From positions 1 through 36,822 of the forward strand of contig LAZY01000061.1 of assembly GCA_001013295.1 (NCBI GenBank): a stretch of DNA of 36,822 bases. The letters run 5' to 3'. Each line of letters starts with the position of its first letter. Position 1 is the stretch's first letter. This stretch comes from Chryseobacterium indologenes (GTDB lineage: Bacteria > Bacteroidota > Bacteroidia > Flavobacteriales > Weeksellaceae). The notes under the pieces were generated by a model, which saw nothing but the letters and a program-made list of their open reading frames with translations, did not search any database and was not told the DNA's origin. The translations under genes and the position numbers were made by a program. Below, in pieces: positions 1-7,751 of the stretch.

Positions 1-57
1 GGTGGCTTCGGCGGTGGCGGAAGTTTCGGAGGTGGTGGAGCTTCCGGAGGATGGTAA
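1..57 (+). CDS. C-terminal end of a TPM-domain (YgcG-like) protein, partial
   Basis: Frame 1 is open from the window edge to a TAA at 55-57 and encodes 18 residues that are almost all Gly, Ser, Phe and Ala, ending in ASGGW. A Gly-rich tail ending this way is typical of TPM/YgcG-family membrane proteins, whose N-terminal TPM domain lies in the periplasm and which have one or two membrane helices before the tail. The diagnostic part is outside the window, so the family is inferred from the tail alone. The next gene starts 37 bases downstream on the same strand and could be cotranscribed. Confidence 0.6.
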   Translation, partial: GGFGGGGSFGGGGASGGW

Positions 58-94
58 TCTCTGTGCTATAAAGTAATCTTGATAAATGTAAAGA

Positions 95-511
95 ATGGGA
101 AAAGAAATTTTCAACAATTTATTCTATTCATTCCTATTTTCACTTGGATTATCTTTACTCATTCTTTTATTCATATCGGGAAATTCCGGAGGATCAGAAG
201 CTAAGCAGGCTACAGGAATAATGATTTTTTACATTCTTTTCATTCTGCTGAGCTGCCTGGTATCTTCGATGACTGCATTCTTCAACTTAATACCGGAGGT
301 AAGAAGAAATTTACCCCTGAGCATTCTTTCGTTTTTTGCATTGCCTTTATCCGTTCATATTTTTACAATCTTACAAAATACTGAAGGAGATTTTTCTTTA
401 TTACTTCTATTGTTTTACGCCCCTTCTTCACTTTATCTTTTAGCACTTGTTTATCATTTTTATCTGTTTAGAAAAAACACTAAAAGTTTTCAGAAGCCAA
501 ATAATAGTTGA
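95..511 (+). CDS. Small integral membrane protein of unknown function
   Basis: This 138-residue protein has about four hydrophobic stretches (roughly residues 7-28, 40-63, 73-92 and 97-123) joined by short polar loops and ends in a Lys/Asn/Ser-rich tail, so it should be a four-helix inner-membrane protein. I recognise no family signature. It follows the TPM-type gene by 37 bases with no terminator between, so the two may form a transcription unit. The ATG at 95 is the first in frame and begins MGKEIFNN, immediately before the first helix. No catalytic motif is visible. Confidence 0.7.
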   Translation: MGKEIFNNLFYSFLFSLGLSLLILLFISGNSGGSEAKQATGIMIFYILFILLSCLVSSMTAFFNLIPEVRRNLPLSILSFFALPLSVHIFTILQNTEGDFSLLLLLFYAPSSLYLLALVYHFYLFRKNTKSFQKPNNS

Positions 512-648
512 TACAGACTAAAAAACTTTTTATCTAAACTGTAAAAATACATCCTTTATTTCTTCGATTTTAACATTAAATTTAATTTTATATATTAAAA
601 AATTAATAAAAGTGTTAAAAAACCACCTTTTATTCAATATTTTTTTAC

Positions 649-656
649 TATATTTA
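649..656 (+). promoter_or_regulatory. Near-consensus flavobacterial -7 box before the KefF-like gene
   Basis: TATATTTA matches TAnnTTTG at seven of eight positions and lies 14 bases before the ATG at 671, in a very AT-rich 159-base gap. No clear -33 TTG is visible, so this is tentative. Confidence 0.3.
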
Positions 657-670
657 CTGAAAACAGGATT

Positions 671-1192
671 ATGAAGAAGACGCTGGTAGTATTTGCACAC
701 CCTTATCTGGAGCACTCCAATTCGAATGTAGAGCTCATCAATTTCTACGTTCGCCACCAGCATTATACCTTAAGAGATCTTTACGAAGAATATCCTGATT
801 TTCATATTGCCGCTTTCAGAGAAAGAAAACGCCTCAAAGACTATGACCGCTTTATTTTTCAGTTTCCCCTGATATGGTTTGGTATGCCTCCCCTGCTCAG
901 ATTATGGATTGATGAAGTTTTCGACAGAGACTGGCTGAAAGAAGGTGAATACAATCCATTGGAAGGAAAAGAGGTTTATATCCTTGTCACCACTGGCGGA
1001 AAAGAAAGATCTTTCAGCAAAACAGGAACGTATCAATACTCGATTGATGAACTGATCAGCGGGCTTATTGTTTCCTTAAAGGTTTTCAAGGCAGACATCA
1101 GACACATCAAAATTGTATACGAAGCCAATAAGCTTTCTAAAAAAGAAATTATTTTACACAAAAAAGAATTTACAGAACTACTCAATCAATAG
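671..1192 (+). CDS. NAD(P)H-dependent FMN oxidoreductase, KefF/KefG-like
   Basis: This 173-residue flavodoxin-fold protein has the KefF/YwrO/MdaB-type quinone reductase pattern: a beta1 strand plus phosphate loop (TLVVFAHPYLEHSNSN, residues 4-19), the middle segment FQFPLIWFGMPPLLRLWIDEV, and a Gly-rich LVTTGGKER loop around residues 114-122. KefF and KefG are cytoplasmic quinone reductases that bind and activate KefC/KefB potassium efflux transporters. The antiporter gene begins only 3 bases after this stop codon, which strongly supports that role here. What signal activates it is not visible in the sequence. Confidence 0.88.
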   Translation: MKKTLVVFAHPYLEHSNSNVELINFYVRHQHYTLRDLYEEYPDFHIAAFRERKRLKDYDRFIFQFPLIWFGMPPLLRLWIDEVFDRDWLKEGEYNPLEGKEVYILVTTGGKERSFSKTGTYQYSIDELISGLIVSLKVFKADIRHIKIVYEANKLSKKEIILHKKEFTELLNQ

Positions 1193-1195
1193 CAT

Positions 1196-3076
1196 ATGGA
1201 ATCCAGCTTAGCGATGAACACATTAATTTTCCTGGGAGTAGCCATCATTATGGTGCCATTAGCCCGGAAATTTGGATTGAGTTCTGTGATCGGTTATATT
1301 TTAGGAGGAATCATCATTGGGCCCTATGTCCTCAGACTTACCGGAAATAATGTAAATGACATTATGCATGCCAGTGAATTTGGGGTGATTATGCTTTTGT
1401 TTATTGTAGGTCTTGAACTGGAACCAAGGAAGTTTTGGGAAATGCGGAAGAAAATAATGGGTCTTGGACTCTCACAGATGCTGCTCACTATTTCTTTGTT
1501 GTTTATAGTCTTCATCAGTGTGGGATGGCGGGTTGATAAGGCAATTGCCGTTGCGATGTGTTTTGCATTGTCTTCCACAGCCATAGTTCTTCAGACCTTA
1601 CAGGAAAAAAACAATCTCAAAACGACCGCAGGAGAAGCCTCTTTCTCTACCTTGCTGTTTCAGGATATTTCGGTCATCCCTATTTTGGCGATCCTTCCTA
1701 TTGTAGCGAACTATAAAGCCAAGCACCATGATAATGAAATTCAGATCCTGATTCAGAAGCTGCCGGAATGGCTTCAGGCAAGCACCGTAATTTTGGGAGT
1801 GGTTCTCCTGATTCTATTAGGCAGATATGTATTTGTTCCTTTTCTACGCTATGTCTCAAAATCAGGGATGACAGAGCTTTTGACAGCTTCTTCCCTATTT
1901 TTGGTTATTGGAGTTTCTGAGCTGATGGTCGTTATTGGTCTTTCCCCTGCATTGGGAGCTTTTCTTGCCGGGGTAATGCTTGCCAACAGTGAATTCCGAC
2001 ATGAGCTGGAAGCACAGATCAATCCTTTTAAAGGATTACTGCTCGCCGTCTTTTTCGTCAGTGTAGGTTCTACGATCAACTTTAATATCATTCAGAATGA
2101 TCCTTTATTTATCTTCAGTACTGTTTTTGCAGTATTGGCTGTAAAGTTTATTGTTTTATATGCGATCGGAAAATTCTTCCGAATAGATACCCCACAAAGT
2201 CTTTTTTACGCCTTTGCTCTTTCGCAGGTAGGAGAATTCGCGTTTGTACTGATTAATTATGCTTCGGATCTTTATCTTCTGAGCCCGGAACTGAATGCAC
2301 AATTGATGGCAGTAACTGCTATTACCATGTGTATCACTCCTATCCTTCTGATCATTAACGACCGTTTTATTACTCCGAAATTCATTAAGGAAACTCCCGA
2401 AGAAGATCATGATTTTAATATCCTGGACAGTGATGTGAGTCAAAAGAAGATTATCATCGTAGGATTCGGGCATTTCGGAAGTACTGTAGGACGTCTTTTA
2501 AAAGCCAATAAAATTTCAGCGACTGTCTTGGACAGAGATTCTGACCGTGTAAAGCTGTTGAGAAGTTATGGTTTTAAGGTGTATTATGGGGATGCCACCA
2601 GAATTCCTATTCTAAGAGCTGCAGGCATCGAGGATGCAGAAATTCTGGTCCTATGTCTGGATGATCCTGATGATAATAAATTTATTGTAGAACTGGTGCG
2701 CGAACATTACCCTGATGTGAAAATATTTGTAAGGGCTAAAAACAGAATCGATGCCTATGATTACCTCAACAACGGGATCAATCATATTTATCGTGAAACA
2801 TTAGGAACAGCAGTAGATATGGCTGTTGACGTTCTTCATGAAACAGGAATGAGAAAGTATGCTGCAAGACGCATGGGACAGAGATTTATGGCTATTGATA
2901 AAGCTTCCATCAGAAAACTTTCCAAAATGAAAGAGGAGGAGGATATTGCCCTGTTTACCACAAAAGAAATCCTCCAGCGAGAGGAGGAATTATTGGCTTA
3001 CGATAATCTTAATTTTGATAACCGGAACTGGGAAGGTTCCTCATCTACCGAGGAAGAGGAAGAATCCCAGGATTGA
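1196..3076 (+). CDS. CPA2-family K+/H+ antiporter with RCK domain (KefB/KefC type)
   Basis: This 626-residue protein has an N-terminal Na+/H+-exchanger domain of about 12 membrane helices (residues ~8-385) and a cytoplasmic RCK/TrkA-N domain starting near residue 418. The Rossmann motif G423-F-G-H-F-G428 is followed by the acidic D446 at the end of the second strand, as expected for NAD(H) binding. A charged tail ends in a run of Glu residues. Proteins of this type exchange K+ for H+ and protect against electrophiles by acidifying the cytoplasm. It is coupled to the upstream reductase gene with a 3-base gap. ATG at 1196 is taken as the start; an in-frame ATG at 1214 is possible. The gene converges on a minus-strand gene with one base between the stop codons. 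Confidence 0.93.
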   Translation: MESSLAMNTLIFLGVAIIMVPLARKFGLSSVIGYILGGIIIGPYVLRLTGNNVNDIMHASEFGVIMLLFIVGLELEPRKFWEMRKKIMGLGLSQMLLTISLLFIVFISVGWRVDKAIAVAMCFALSSTAIVLQTLQEKNNLKTTAGEASFSTLLFQDISVIPILAILPIVANYKAKHHDNEIQILIQKLPEWLQASTVILGVVLLILLGRYVFVPFLRYVSKSGMTELLTASSLFLVIGVSELMVVIGLSPALGAFLAGVMLANSEFRHELEAQINPFKGLLLAVFFVSVGSTINFNIIQNDPLFIFSTVFAVLAVKFIVLYAIGKFFRIDTPQSLFYAFALSQVGEFAFVLINYASDLYLLSPELNAQLMAVTAITMCITPILLIINDRFITPKFIKETPEEDHDFNILDSDVSQKKIIIVGFGHFGSTVGRLLKANKISATVLDRDSDRVKLLRSYGFKVYYGDATRIPILRAAGIEDAEILVLCLDDPDDNKFIVELVREHYPDVKIFVRAKNRIDAYDYLNNGINHIYRETLGTAVDMAVDVLHETGMRKYAARRMGQRFMAIDKASIRKLSKMKEEEDIALFTTKEILQREEELLAYDNLNFDNRNWEGSSSTEEEEESQD

Positions 3077-3077
3077 T

Positions 3078-3893
3078 TTATTGAATATTTACGCTTCCGC
3101 CGCTACTTTCTTCTTTGCTTACACTTTTAAGTTCGCCTTTTTTGGAAATGTCAACACTTCCGCCAGAAGAAGCTCCTGCCTTCACGGAAGAAACAGCGCT
3201 GATCTCAATACTGGCTCCACTGGATGCGTCTGCTTCTACATTATCCGCAATCACTTCTTTTGCAGAGATACTGCTGCCTGAAGAAGCACTGATATCCGCT
3301 TTTTTCGCTTTCCCTGAAATATCAAGTGATGATCCTGATGAAGATTCCACATCCAGGTTCACCGCCCATATTTTACCACTGAAATTACTGCTGCTGCTGA
3401 TATTAATATCCATATCATTCGCTTCCAAATTTCCGGAAATACTTCCTGCGCTCGATGCTTCAATATCTGTTTTTTCCTGAGTAAATTTATCTTTCACATC
3501 AATTTTTGCCGCCGAATCAGCAACCAACTTTTTAAAATCTTTGGCGTAGATCTTAGCAGTAACTTTATGGATGTTCATCACCCTGATTCCAGGTTTATAA
3601 TGAATATGCAGTTTTCCACCATCATTCTCCACAAGAATTTCATTAATGATATTTTGAGGAGCCGAAATTTCCACTTTCTCTGTTTCTGATTTGATAATTT
3701 CCGCTTCTATCGCCTGGGAAACCTGAATTTCGTCAAAATCTCCATTGAATTCTTTATGCTGTATTGGTCCTGCTTCTTTATTCACGACCTTTTCTACCCA
3801 ATTGTTTCCGCCCTTGTTATTTCTATCATGTTTTTCATTACATGATGCTAAAGCTACCAAGGCTGAAACAATAAAAAGATTCCTTGTTTTCAT
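3078..3893 (-). CDS. Head-GIN (DUF2807) domain lipoprotein
   Basis: This 271-residue protein begins with a lipoprotein signal peptide whose lipobox LASC puts the acylated Cys at position 19. The mature part carries the head-GIN/DUF2807 pattern (FDEIQVSQAIEAEI, then VEISAPQNIINEI) and a long run of short Ser/Gly/Ala-rich strands (SSGS, ASSGAS, SSGGSV), which suggests a beta-helix of stacked turns. Proteins of this family are exported and very common in Bacteroidota; their function is unknown, with adhesion or surface binding as guesses. The ATG at 3893 gives a good signal peptide. There is almost no room for a terminator before the convergent antiporter gene. Confidence 0.88.
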   Translation of the reverse strand: MKTRNLFIVSALVALASCNEKHDRNNKGGNNWVEKVVNKEAGPIQHKEFNGDFDEIQVSQAIEAEIIKSETEKVEISAPQNIINEILVENDGGKLHIHYKPGIRVMNIHKVTAKIYAKDFKKLVADSAAKIDVKDKFTQEKTDIEASSAGSISGNLEANDMDINISSSSNFSGKIWAVNLDVESSSGSSLDISGKAKKADISASSGSSISAKEVIADNVEADASSGASIEISAVSSVKAGASSGGSVDISKKGELKSVSKEESSGGSVNIQ

Positions 3894-4110
3894 ATTTATT
3901 CCGTTTTTTTTTAATTATTTTTTTGATCTACTATTTAAATGACAACTAATGTATGAAAAATATTACATTACCTGTGAAAATACTATAAGGCTTCACAATA
4001 GGTACCTTAAGAAATGACACTGTGCTCATTGATGACGATGGATCCTTCCGATAAAGCCCACTTCATAGAAATACATTTCCCAAAATAGGCCTCATAAAGT
4101 AAGTTTTTAA

Positions 4111-4118
4111 TATCTTTA
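4111..4118 (+). promoter_or_regulatory. Near-consensus -7 box before the M3 peptidase gene
   Basis: TATCTTTA matches TAnnTTTG at seven of eight positions, 22 bases before the ATG at 4141. The rest of the 247-base gap (3894-4140) shows nothing I recognise. Confidence 0.3.
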
Positions 4119-4140
4119 TACTTTAATAACAACTCTATTT

Positions 4141-6282
4141 ATGAAGAATATTTCATCGGTATTATTAATTTCTGCCTTGGCGTTCAATCAATCTTGTACT
4201 ACAATGAAACAGACCGATATTCAACAGGAACTTCCTGCTCCTGATCCCTCTTTATCTTCAAATCCTTTTATGAAGAAAAGCAAGCTTCAGTACGAAGCTC
4301 CGGAATTTGACAAAATCAAAAATGAGCATTTCAAACCTGCCTTTGATTTTGGATTAAAACAACATGAAGCTGAAATTGTAAAAATTGCCAATAACCCGGC
4401 AGCTCCTACTTTTGAAAATACCATCGTTGCATTGGAAAAAAGTGGTGAGGTACTGAGAAGAGCACAAATTGTATTTTCTAATCTTACCAGTGCCAATACC
4501 AATCCTACACTACAGGCTTTAGATGAAGAATATGCCCCTATTTTTGCGGCCCATTCTGATAAATTGTTCCTGAATGAAAATCTTTATAAAAGAATAAAAT
4601 CCATCAAAGAAGATGGTCTGGACTCTGAAAGTAAAAGACTGGTTCAGTTCTATAAGCAAAACTTTGAAATCGCAGGAGCTAATCTTTCTGCTGCAGACAA
4701 AGAAAAACTAAAGCAGATCAATCAGGAACTGGCTTCCCTTTCTACCCAATATGCAAATAAATTATTAGAAGCAAGAAAGCAAGGTGGTGTATTCTTTTCT
4801 GACGCAAAGGAACTGGATGGGCTTTCTGCAGATGAAATTGCGGCTGCCGCAGCTGATGCCAAAACAGCAGGACAGCCTGGTAAATATCTTTTGGCTTTAC
4901 AGAACACCACTCAGCAACCTCTTTTGCAAAACTTAAAGAACAGAGCAACCAGAGAAAAACTTTTCAAAGCATCATGGACAAGAGCCGAAAAAGGGGATGC
5001 TAACGATACGAGAGAAACCATTGAAAAACTGGCTAAACTAAGACTAAAGAAAGCTCAGACCCTTGGTAAAAAGAATTTTGCGGAATGGAAACTTCAAGAT
5101 CAGATGGCAAAAACCCCTGAGGCAGCTACTAAACTGATGAACCAGATCGCTACTCCGGCAGTGGAGACAGCAAAACGTGAGGCTAAAGATATTCAGGATC
5201 TGATTGATCAGCAGAAAGGAGGTTTCAAGGTAGAGCCTTGGGACTGGAATTTCTATGCAGAACAGGTAAGAAAAGCAAAATATGATCTTGATGAAAGTGA
5301 AATAAAACCTTATTTTGAAATCACAACAGTTTTAGAAAAAGGAGTTTTCTTTGCTGCTGAAAAATTCTATGGACTGACTTTCAAAAAAAGAACCGATCTT
5401 CCGGTTTACCATCCTGATGTAGTAACCTACGAAGTTTTCGACCACGATGGAAAATCTATTGCGATCTATTACCTAGATTTTTATACGAGAGATTCTAAAA
5501 ATGGGGGAGCATGGATGAGTAATTTTGTTGAGCAGTCTTATTTATTGGGAACAAAACCGGTAATCGTTAACTGCTACAATTATCAGAAACCTGCCCCGGG
5601 AAAACCATCTTTGATCAGTTATGATGATGTTTCAACAATTTTCCATGAATTCGGGCATTCTATCCACGGAATGTTTGCCAGCCAGAAATACCCTTCTCTT
5701 TCAGGAACCAATGTACCGAGAGACTTTGTGGAATTCCCTTCACAGATCAATGAGCACTGGGCTTTAGATCCTGTTGTGCTGAAGAACTATGCTGTTCATT
5801 ACGAAACAAAGCAACCTATTCCGCAAGCTTTAGTAGAAAAAATTAAAAAAGCCTCTACTTTCAACCAGGGTTATATGACCACAGAATTGGTTTCTGCAGC
5901 AGAACTTGATATGGATTGGCATACCGTTACTAACGAAAGCCAGTTTATTCCGGTTTTAGATTTTGAAAAACAATCTTTGGCAAGCCACGGATTCACCTTA
6001 GCAACCGTTCCACCAAGATACCATACTCCTTATTTTGCTCACATCTGGGGTGGTGGATATTCAGCAGGATATTATGCTTATTTATGGTCTGAAACATTGG
6101 ATAACGATGCATGGGAATGGATTAGAAACAATGGCGGACTGACCAGAGAGAATGGTGACCGTTTCAGAAAATATATTCTTTCGGTGGGTAATTCTGTAGA
6201 CCTTAACCAGGCATTCAGAGATTTCACAGGACATGATCCGGATATCAAACCTTTATTAAGAAACAGAGGGTTTATTAAATAA
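4141..6282 (+). CDS. dcp: M3-family zinc metallopeptidase (peptidyl-dipeptidase Dcp-like), lipoprotein
   Basis: This 713-residue protein has the M3 catalytic motif HEFGH at residues 502-506, with the third zinc ligand E531 exactly 25 residues later, as in Dcp and oligopeptidase A. The N-terminal helical region (NPFMKKSKLQYEAPEFDKI, then PTFENTIVALEKSGEVL) is the usual Dcp-family start, and the length after removal of the leader fits the ~680-residue family norm. The first 19 residues form a lipoprotein signal peptide ending in QSC, so unlike cytoplasmic E. coli OpdA the enzyme should be exported and membrane-anchored. It would trim dipeptides from the C-termini of imported or secreted-protein fragments. 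The gene appears monocistronic, with a strong hairpin terminator after it. Confidence 0.94.
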   Translation: MKNISSVLLISALAFNQSCTTMKQTDIQQELPAPDPSLSSNPFMKKSKLQYEAPEFDKIKNEHFKPAFDFGLKQHEAEIVKIANNPAAPTFENTIVALEKSGEVLRRAQIVFSNLTSANTNPTLQALDEEYAPIFAAHSDKLFLNENLYKRIKSIKEDGLDSESKRLVQFYKQNFEIAGANLSAADKEKLKQINQELASLSTQYANKLLEARKQGGVFFSDAKELDGLSADEIAAAAADAKTAGQPGKYLLALQNTTQQPLLQNLKNRATREKLFKASWTRAEKGDANDTRETIEKLAKLRLKKAQTLGKKNFAEWKLQDQMAKTPEAATKLMNQIATPAVETAKREAKDIQDLIDQQKGGFKVEPWDWNFYAEQVRKAKYDLDESEIKPYFEITTVLEKGVFFAAEKFYGLTFKKRTDLPVYHPDVVTYEVFDHDGKSIAIYYLDFYTRDSKNGGAWMSNFVEQSYLLGTKPVIVNCYNYQKPAPGKPSLISYDDVSTIFHEFGHSIHGMFASQKYPSLSGTNVPRDFVEFPSQINEHWALDPVVLKNYAVHYETKQPIPQALVEKIKKASTFNQGYMTTELVSAAELDMDWHTVTNESQFIPVLDFEKQSLASHGFTLATVPPRYHTPYFAHIWGGGYSAGYYAYLWSETLDNDAWEWIRNNGGLTRENGDRFRKYILSVGNSVDLNQAFRDFTGHDPDIKPLLRNRGFIK

Positions 6283-6285
6283 ATC

Positions 6286-6319
6286 AAAAGAAGCATTCTT
6301 TTAGAGTGCTTCTTTTTTT
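6286..6319 (+). terminator. Rho-independent terminator of the M3 peptidase gene
   Basis: A 13-bp stem (6286-6298 with 6304-6316, one G-T pair) with a TTTTA loop runs straight into a T tract, three bases after the stop codon. Confidence 0.9.
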
Positions 6320-6350
6320 GATCTAATTCTCAATATTAATTTTCTCGCAG

Positions 6351-6416
6351 CCCGAGGAACTTACGCAGATTTTTATTTCAGCGTAAATATCTACCTAATC
6401 TCCTTAATCTGCCGAG
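6351..6416. repeat. CGCAGATT-type intergenic repeat remnant
   Basis: This stretch contains words such as TTACGCAGATTT, CAGCGTAAAT and TTAATCTGCCGAGA in opposing orientations, forming an imperfect palindrome. From memory, similar AATCTGCG-rich elements are scattered between genes in many flavobacteria. It abuts the perfect hairpin that follows and may be part of the same composite element. Confidence 0.45.
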
Positions 6417-6475
6417 AAGATAATTGCCACTAATGCACGAATCCTTTTTATTCGTGCATTAGTGGCAATTATCTT
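6417..6475. repeat. Perfect 26-bp inverted repeat hairpin (GCCACTAATGCACGAAT family)
   Basis: Bases 6417-6442 are exactly complementary to 6450-6475, with the 7-base loop CCTTTTT. The arm core TTGCCACTAATGCACGAAT recurs with few changes at 14795, 15879, 15988 and 22145 (opposite orientation in the last two). It lies between the M3 peptidase terminator and the ychJ-like gene. The hairpin is too long and symmetric to be just a terminator; it looks like a REP/REPIN-like dispersed repeat. Confidence 0.85.
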
Positions 6476-6484
6476 TTTATGTTT

Positions 6485-6545
6485 CGGCTAAAGCCTATGG
6501 ATGTTTTTCTTTCTTTTTTAAATGGGCTAAAGCCCATTTCTATTG
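6485..6545. repeat. Tandem GGCTAAAGCC palindromes
   Basis: Two related palindromes occur in tandem: GGCTAAAGCC at 6486-6495 and the longer AAATGGGCTAAAGCCCATTT at 6520-6539 (9-bp arms around AA). A pyrimidine-rich spacer separates them. I recall this word pair as a common chryseobacterial intergenic repeat. It ends just before the promoter of the next gene. Confidence 0.65.
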
Positions 6546-6553
6546 ATATTTGT

Positions 6554-6561
6554 TACTTTTG
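6554..6561 (+). promoter_or_regulatory. -7 box for the ychJ-like gene
   Basis: TACTTTTG is an exact TAnnTTTG match 25 bases upstream of the ATG at 6587. It supports that start over the longer reading frame that opens at 6479 inside repeat DNA. Confidence 0.5.
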
Positions 6562-6586
6562 TGATTCAAAATTTAAAATAGAATAT

Positions 6587-6964
6587 ATGGATTGTCCCTG
6601 CTGTTCAGGAAAAACCTATGAAGAATGCTGTAAGCCTTACCATACCGGAGAAAAACATGCCCCTACTGCTGAAGCATTGATGCGTTCCCGATTTTCTGCT
6701 TTTGCCATTCCGAATGGAGAATATTTAATGGAAACTACCCTTCCCGGAAAAAGAAAATATCATAATAAACGGGATCTTCAGGAATGGGGCGAGATCAACC
6801 AATGGACGAAATTGGAAATCATTCAGACTCCCGCTTTGAATCATGTAGAATTTAAAGCGTATTATACAGATCAGGATGGACATCCGCAACTCCATCATGA
6901 GTTTTCAATTTTTCAGAAAATGCATGACCGTTGGTATTATGTTTCAGGTGAATTTTTAGATTAA
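6587..6964 (+). CDS. YchJ-family protein with N-terminal SEC-C zinc motif
   Basis: This 125-residue protein starts with the SEC-C metal motif: C3-x-C5, then C14-C15 and a nearby His (MDCPCCSG to ECCKPYH). After it come the YchJ signature ALMRSRFSAFA and an NTF2-like domain ending WYYVSGEFLD. The open frame extends upstream to 6479, but that part reads through palindromic repeats; the ATG at 6587 puts the Cys motif at the N-terminus as in homologues and lies just downstream of a -7 box. YchJ-family proteins are cytoplasmic and of unknown function; the SEC-C motif binds zinc and resembles the SecB-binding tail of SecA. The next gene starts 4 bases after the stop, so the two are probably cotranscribed. 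Confidence 0.88.
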   Translation: MDCPCCSGKTYEECCKPYHTGEKHAPTAEALMRSRFSAFAIPNGEYLMETTLPGKRKYHNKRDLQEWGEINQWTKLEIIQTPALNHVEFKAYYTDQDGHPQLHHEFSIFQKMHDRWYYVSGEFLD

Positions 6965-6968
6965 TCAG

Positions 6969-7562
6969 ATGAAGAAGAATTTTATATACACATTGTTGCT
7001 GTTGATTTGCAGCTTCAGTATTTTCAATGCTCAGACGGCTGAGGATAAAAAAGAGGTTTCCATCGCAGTAACCGATATTCTGAAAGGTTTCCAGACCAAA
7101 AATGGGGACATGATGAACAAATATGTAAACGAAACCTATGGAGTCGGCGTCCTTTTTAAAAGTGGCGGTGACCTGGGATTTGTTTTAAATGAGGATGTTG
7201 ATTTCAGTATGCCGTTAGGATATATTAAAAAAGCATGGAATATCAGAAATCAGTTTCCGATACAGTTTGATAAGACTTCTGAATATGATTTGAAAAATAA
7301 AAAGTGGGCAAAAGAAGGGTTATTCGTTCAGTTTAATTCTAATGCAGTCAATGAGTATGCTGATCAATTTTCGGACCTATATGCTGTAAAGGATCAGCCT
7401 GTATTCAAGATCAATTCTGATCCTAAAAATGTAGTCTTTGTAACTCTTGCTGAGAACACTAAGGAAAAGGCTCCGGTGAACGGATTCAGATTTGTGATGA
7501 CGAAAATTGAAGGAAAGTGGTTCCTGACATTTATTGATGTTACGGAGTATGATGCTGAATAA
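6969..7562 (+). CDS. Exported protein of unknown function
   Basis: This 197-residue protein has a clear Sec signal peptide (MKKNFIYTLLLLICSFSIFNAQ, cleavage after the Ala or Gln near residue 21). The mature domain mixes helix and strand and ends in a run resembling the last strands of an NTF2/SnoaL-like fold (FRFVMTKIEGKWFLTFIDV), but I cannot assign a family with confidence. It follows the ychJ-like gene by 4 bases, which suggests one operon although the two products should work in different compartments. A strong terminator lies about 90 bases beyond the stop codon. Confidence 0.8.
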   Translation: MKKNFIYTLLLLICSFSIFNAQTAEDKKEVSIAVTDILKGFQTKNGDMMNKYVNETYGVGVLFKSGGDLGFVLNEDVDFSMPLGYIKKAWNIRNQFPIQFDKTSEYDLKNKKWAKEGLFVQFNSNAVNEYADQFSDLYAVKDQPVFKINSDPKNVVFVTLAENTKEKAPVNGFRFVMTKIEGKWFLTFIDVTEYDAE

Positions 7563-7580
7563 TGAGTTGTAAAGCACCTC

Positions 7581-7617
7581 GTCAGATCAAAGATTTGACA
7601 CCCCTCCACCGGAGGGG
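7581..7617. repeat. Double palindrome: ATCAAAGAT-centred element plus CCCCTCC hairpin
   Basis: GTCAGATCAAAGATTTGAC (7581-7599) is a palindrome with one mismatch around AAA. It is followed at once by CCCCTCC-ACC-GGAGGGG (7601-7617), a perfect 7-bp hairpin. No T tract follows, so this is not the terminator, which lies 35 bases on. ATCAAAGAT-centred palindromes also occur at 13354, 14655 and 15838. Confidence 0.6.
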
Positions 7618-7652
7618 AATGCCAAGCATAGTACTATTTTTGTTGATAAAAT

Positions 7653-7686
7653 AAAAAGACAGATTCATAGTGAATCTGTCTTTTTT
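7653..7686 (+). terminator. Terminator after the exported-protein gene
   Basis: A perfect 15-bp stem (7653-7667 with 7671-7685) with the loop TAG includes A and T tracts at its ends and could work in both directions. Confidence 0.9.
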
Positions 7687-7711
7687 ATCTGATACGTTCC
7701 TATTTTATATC

Positions 7712-7741
7712 AAAAAAAATGTCCGGAAAAACCGGACATTT
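7712..7741 (-). terminator. Terminator of the slyD-like gene
   Basis: The stem AAATGTCCGG (7717-7726) pairs with CCGGACATTT (7732-7741) around AAAAA. On the minus strand it is followed by a run of T residues (plus-strand A tract 7712-7719). Confidence 0.9.
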
Positions 7742-7751
7742 ATAATATTTT

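Noticed and set aside
530..763. Minus-strand 77-codon frame before the KefF-like gene
   Set aside because: It overlaps the start of a well-supported gene, is rich in Ile, Lys and Asn as expected of AT-rich DNA, and matches nothing.
2156..2473. Antisense frames within the antiporter, sbcC and uvrC genes
   Set aside because: Long antisense frames are expected inside long coding genes; none has a start context or recognisable motif.
6479..6586. N-terminal extension of the ychJ-like frame (36 extra codons)
   Set aside because: It reads through palindromic repeat DNA, lies upstream of an exact -7 box, and would move the SEC-C Cys motif away from the N-terminus where it belongs.
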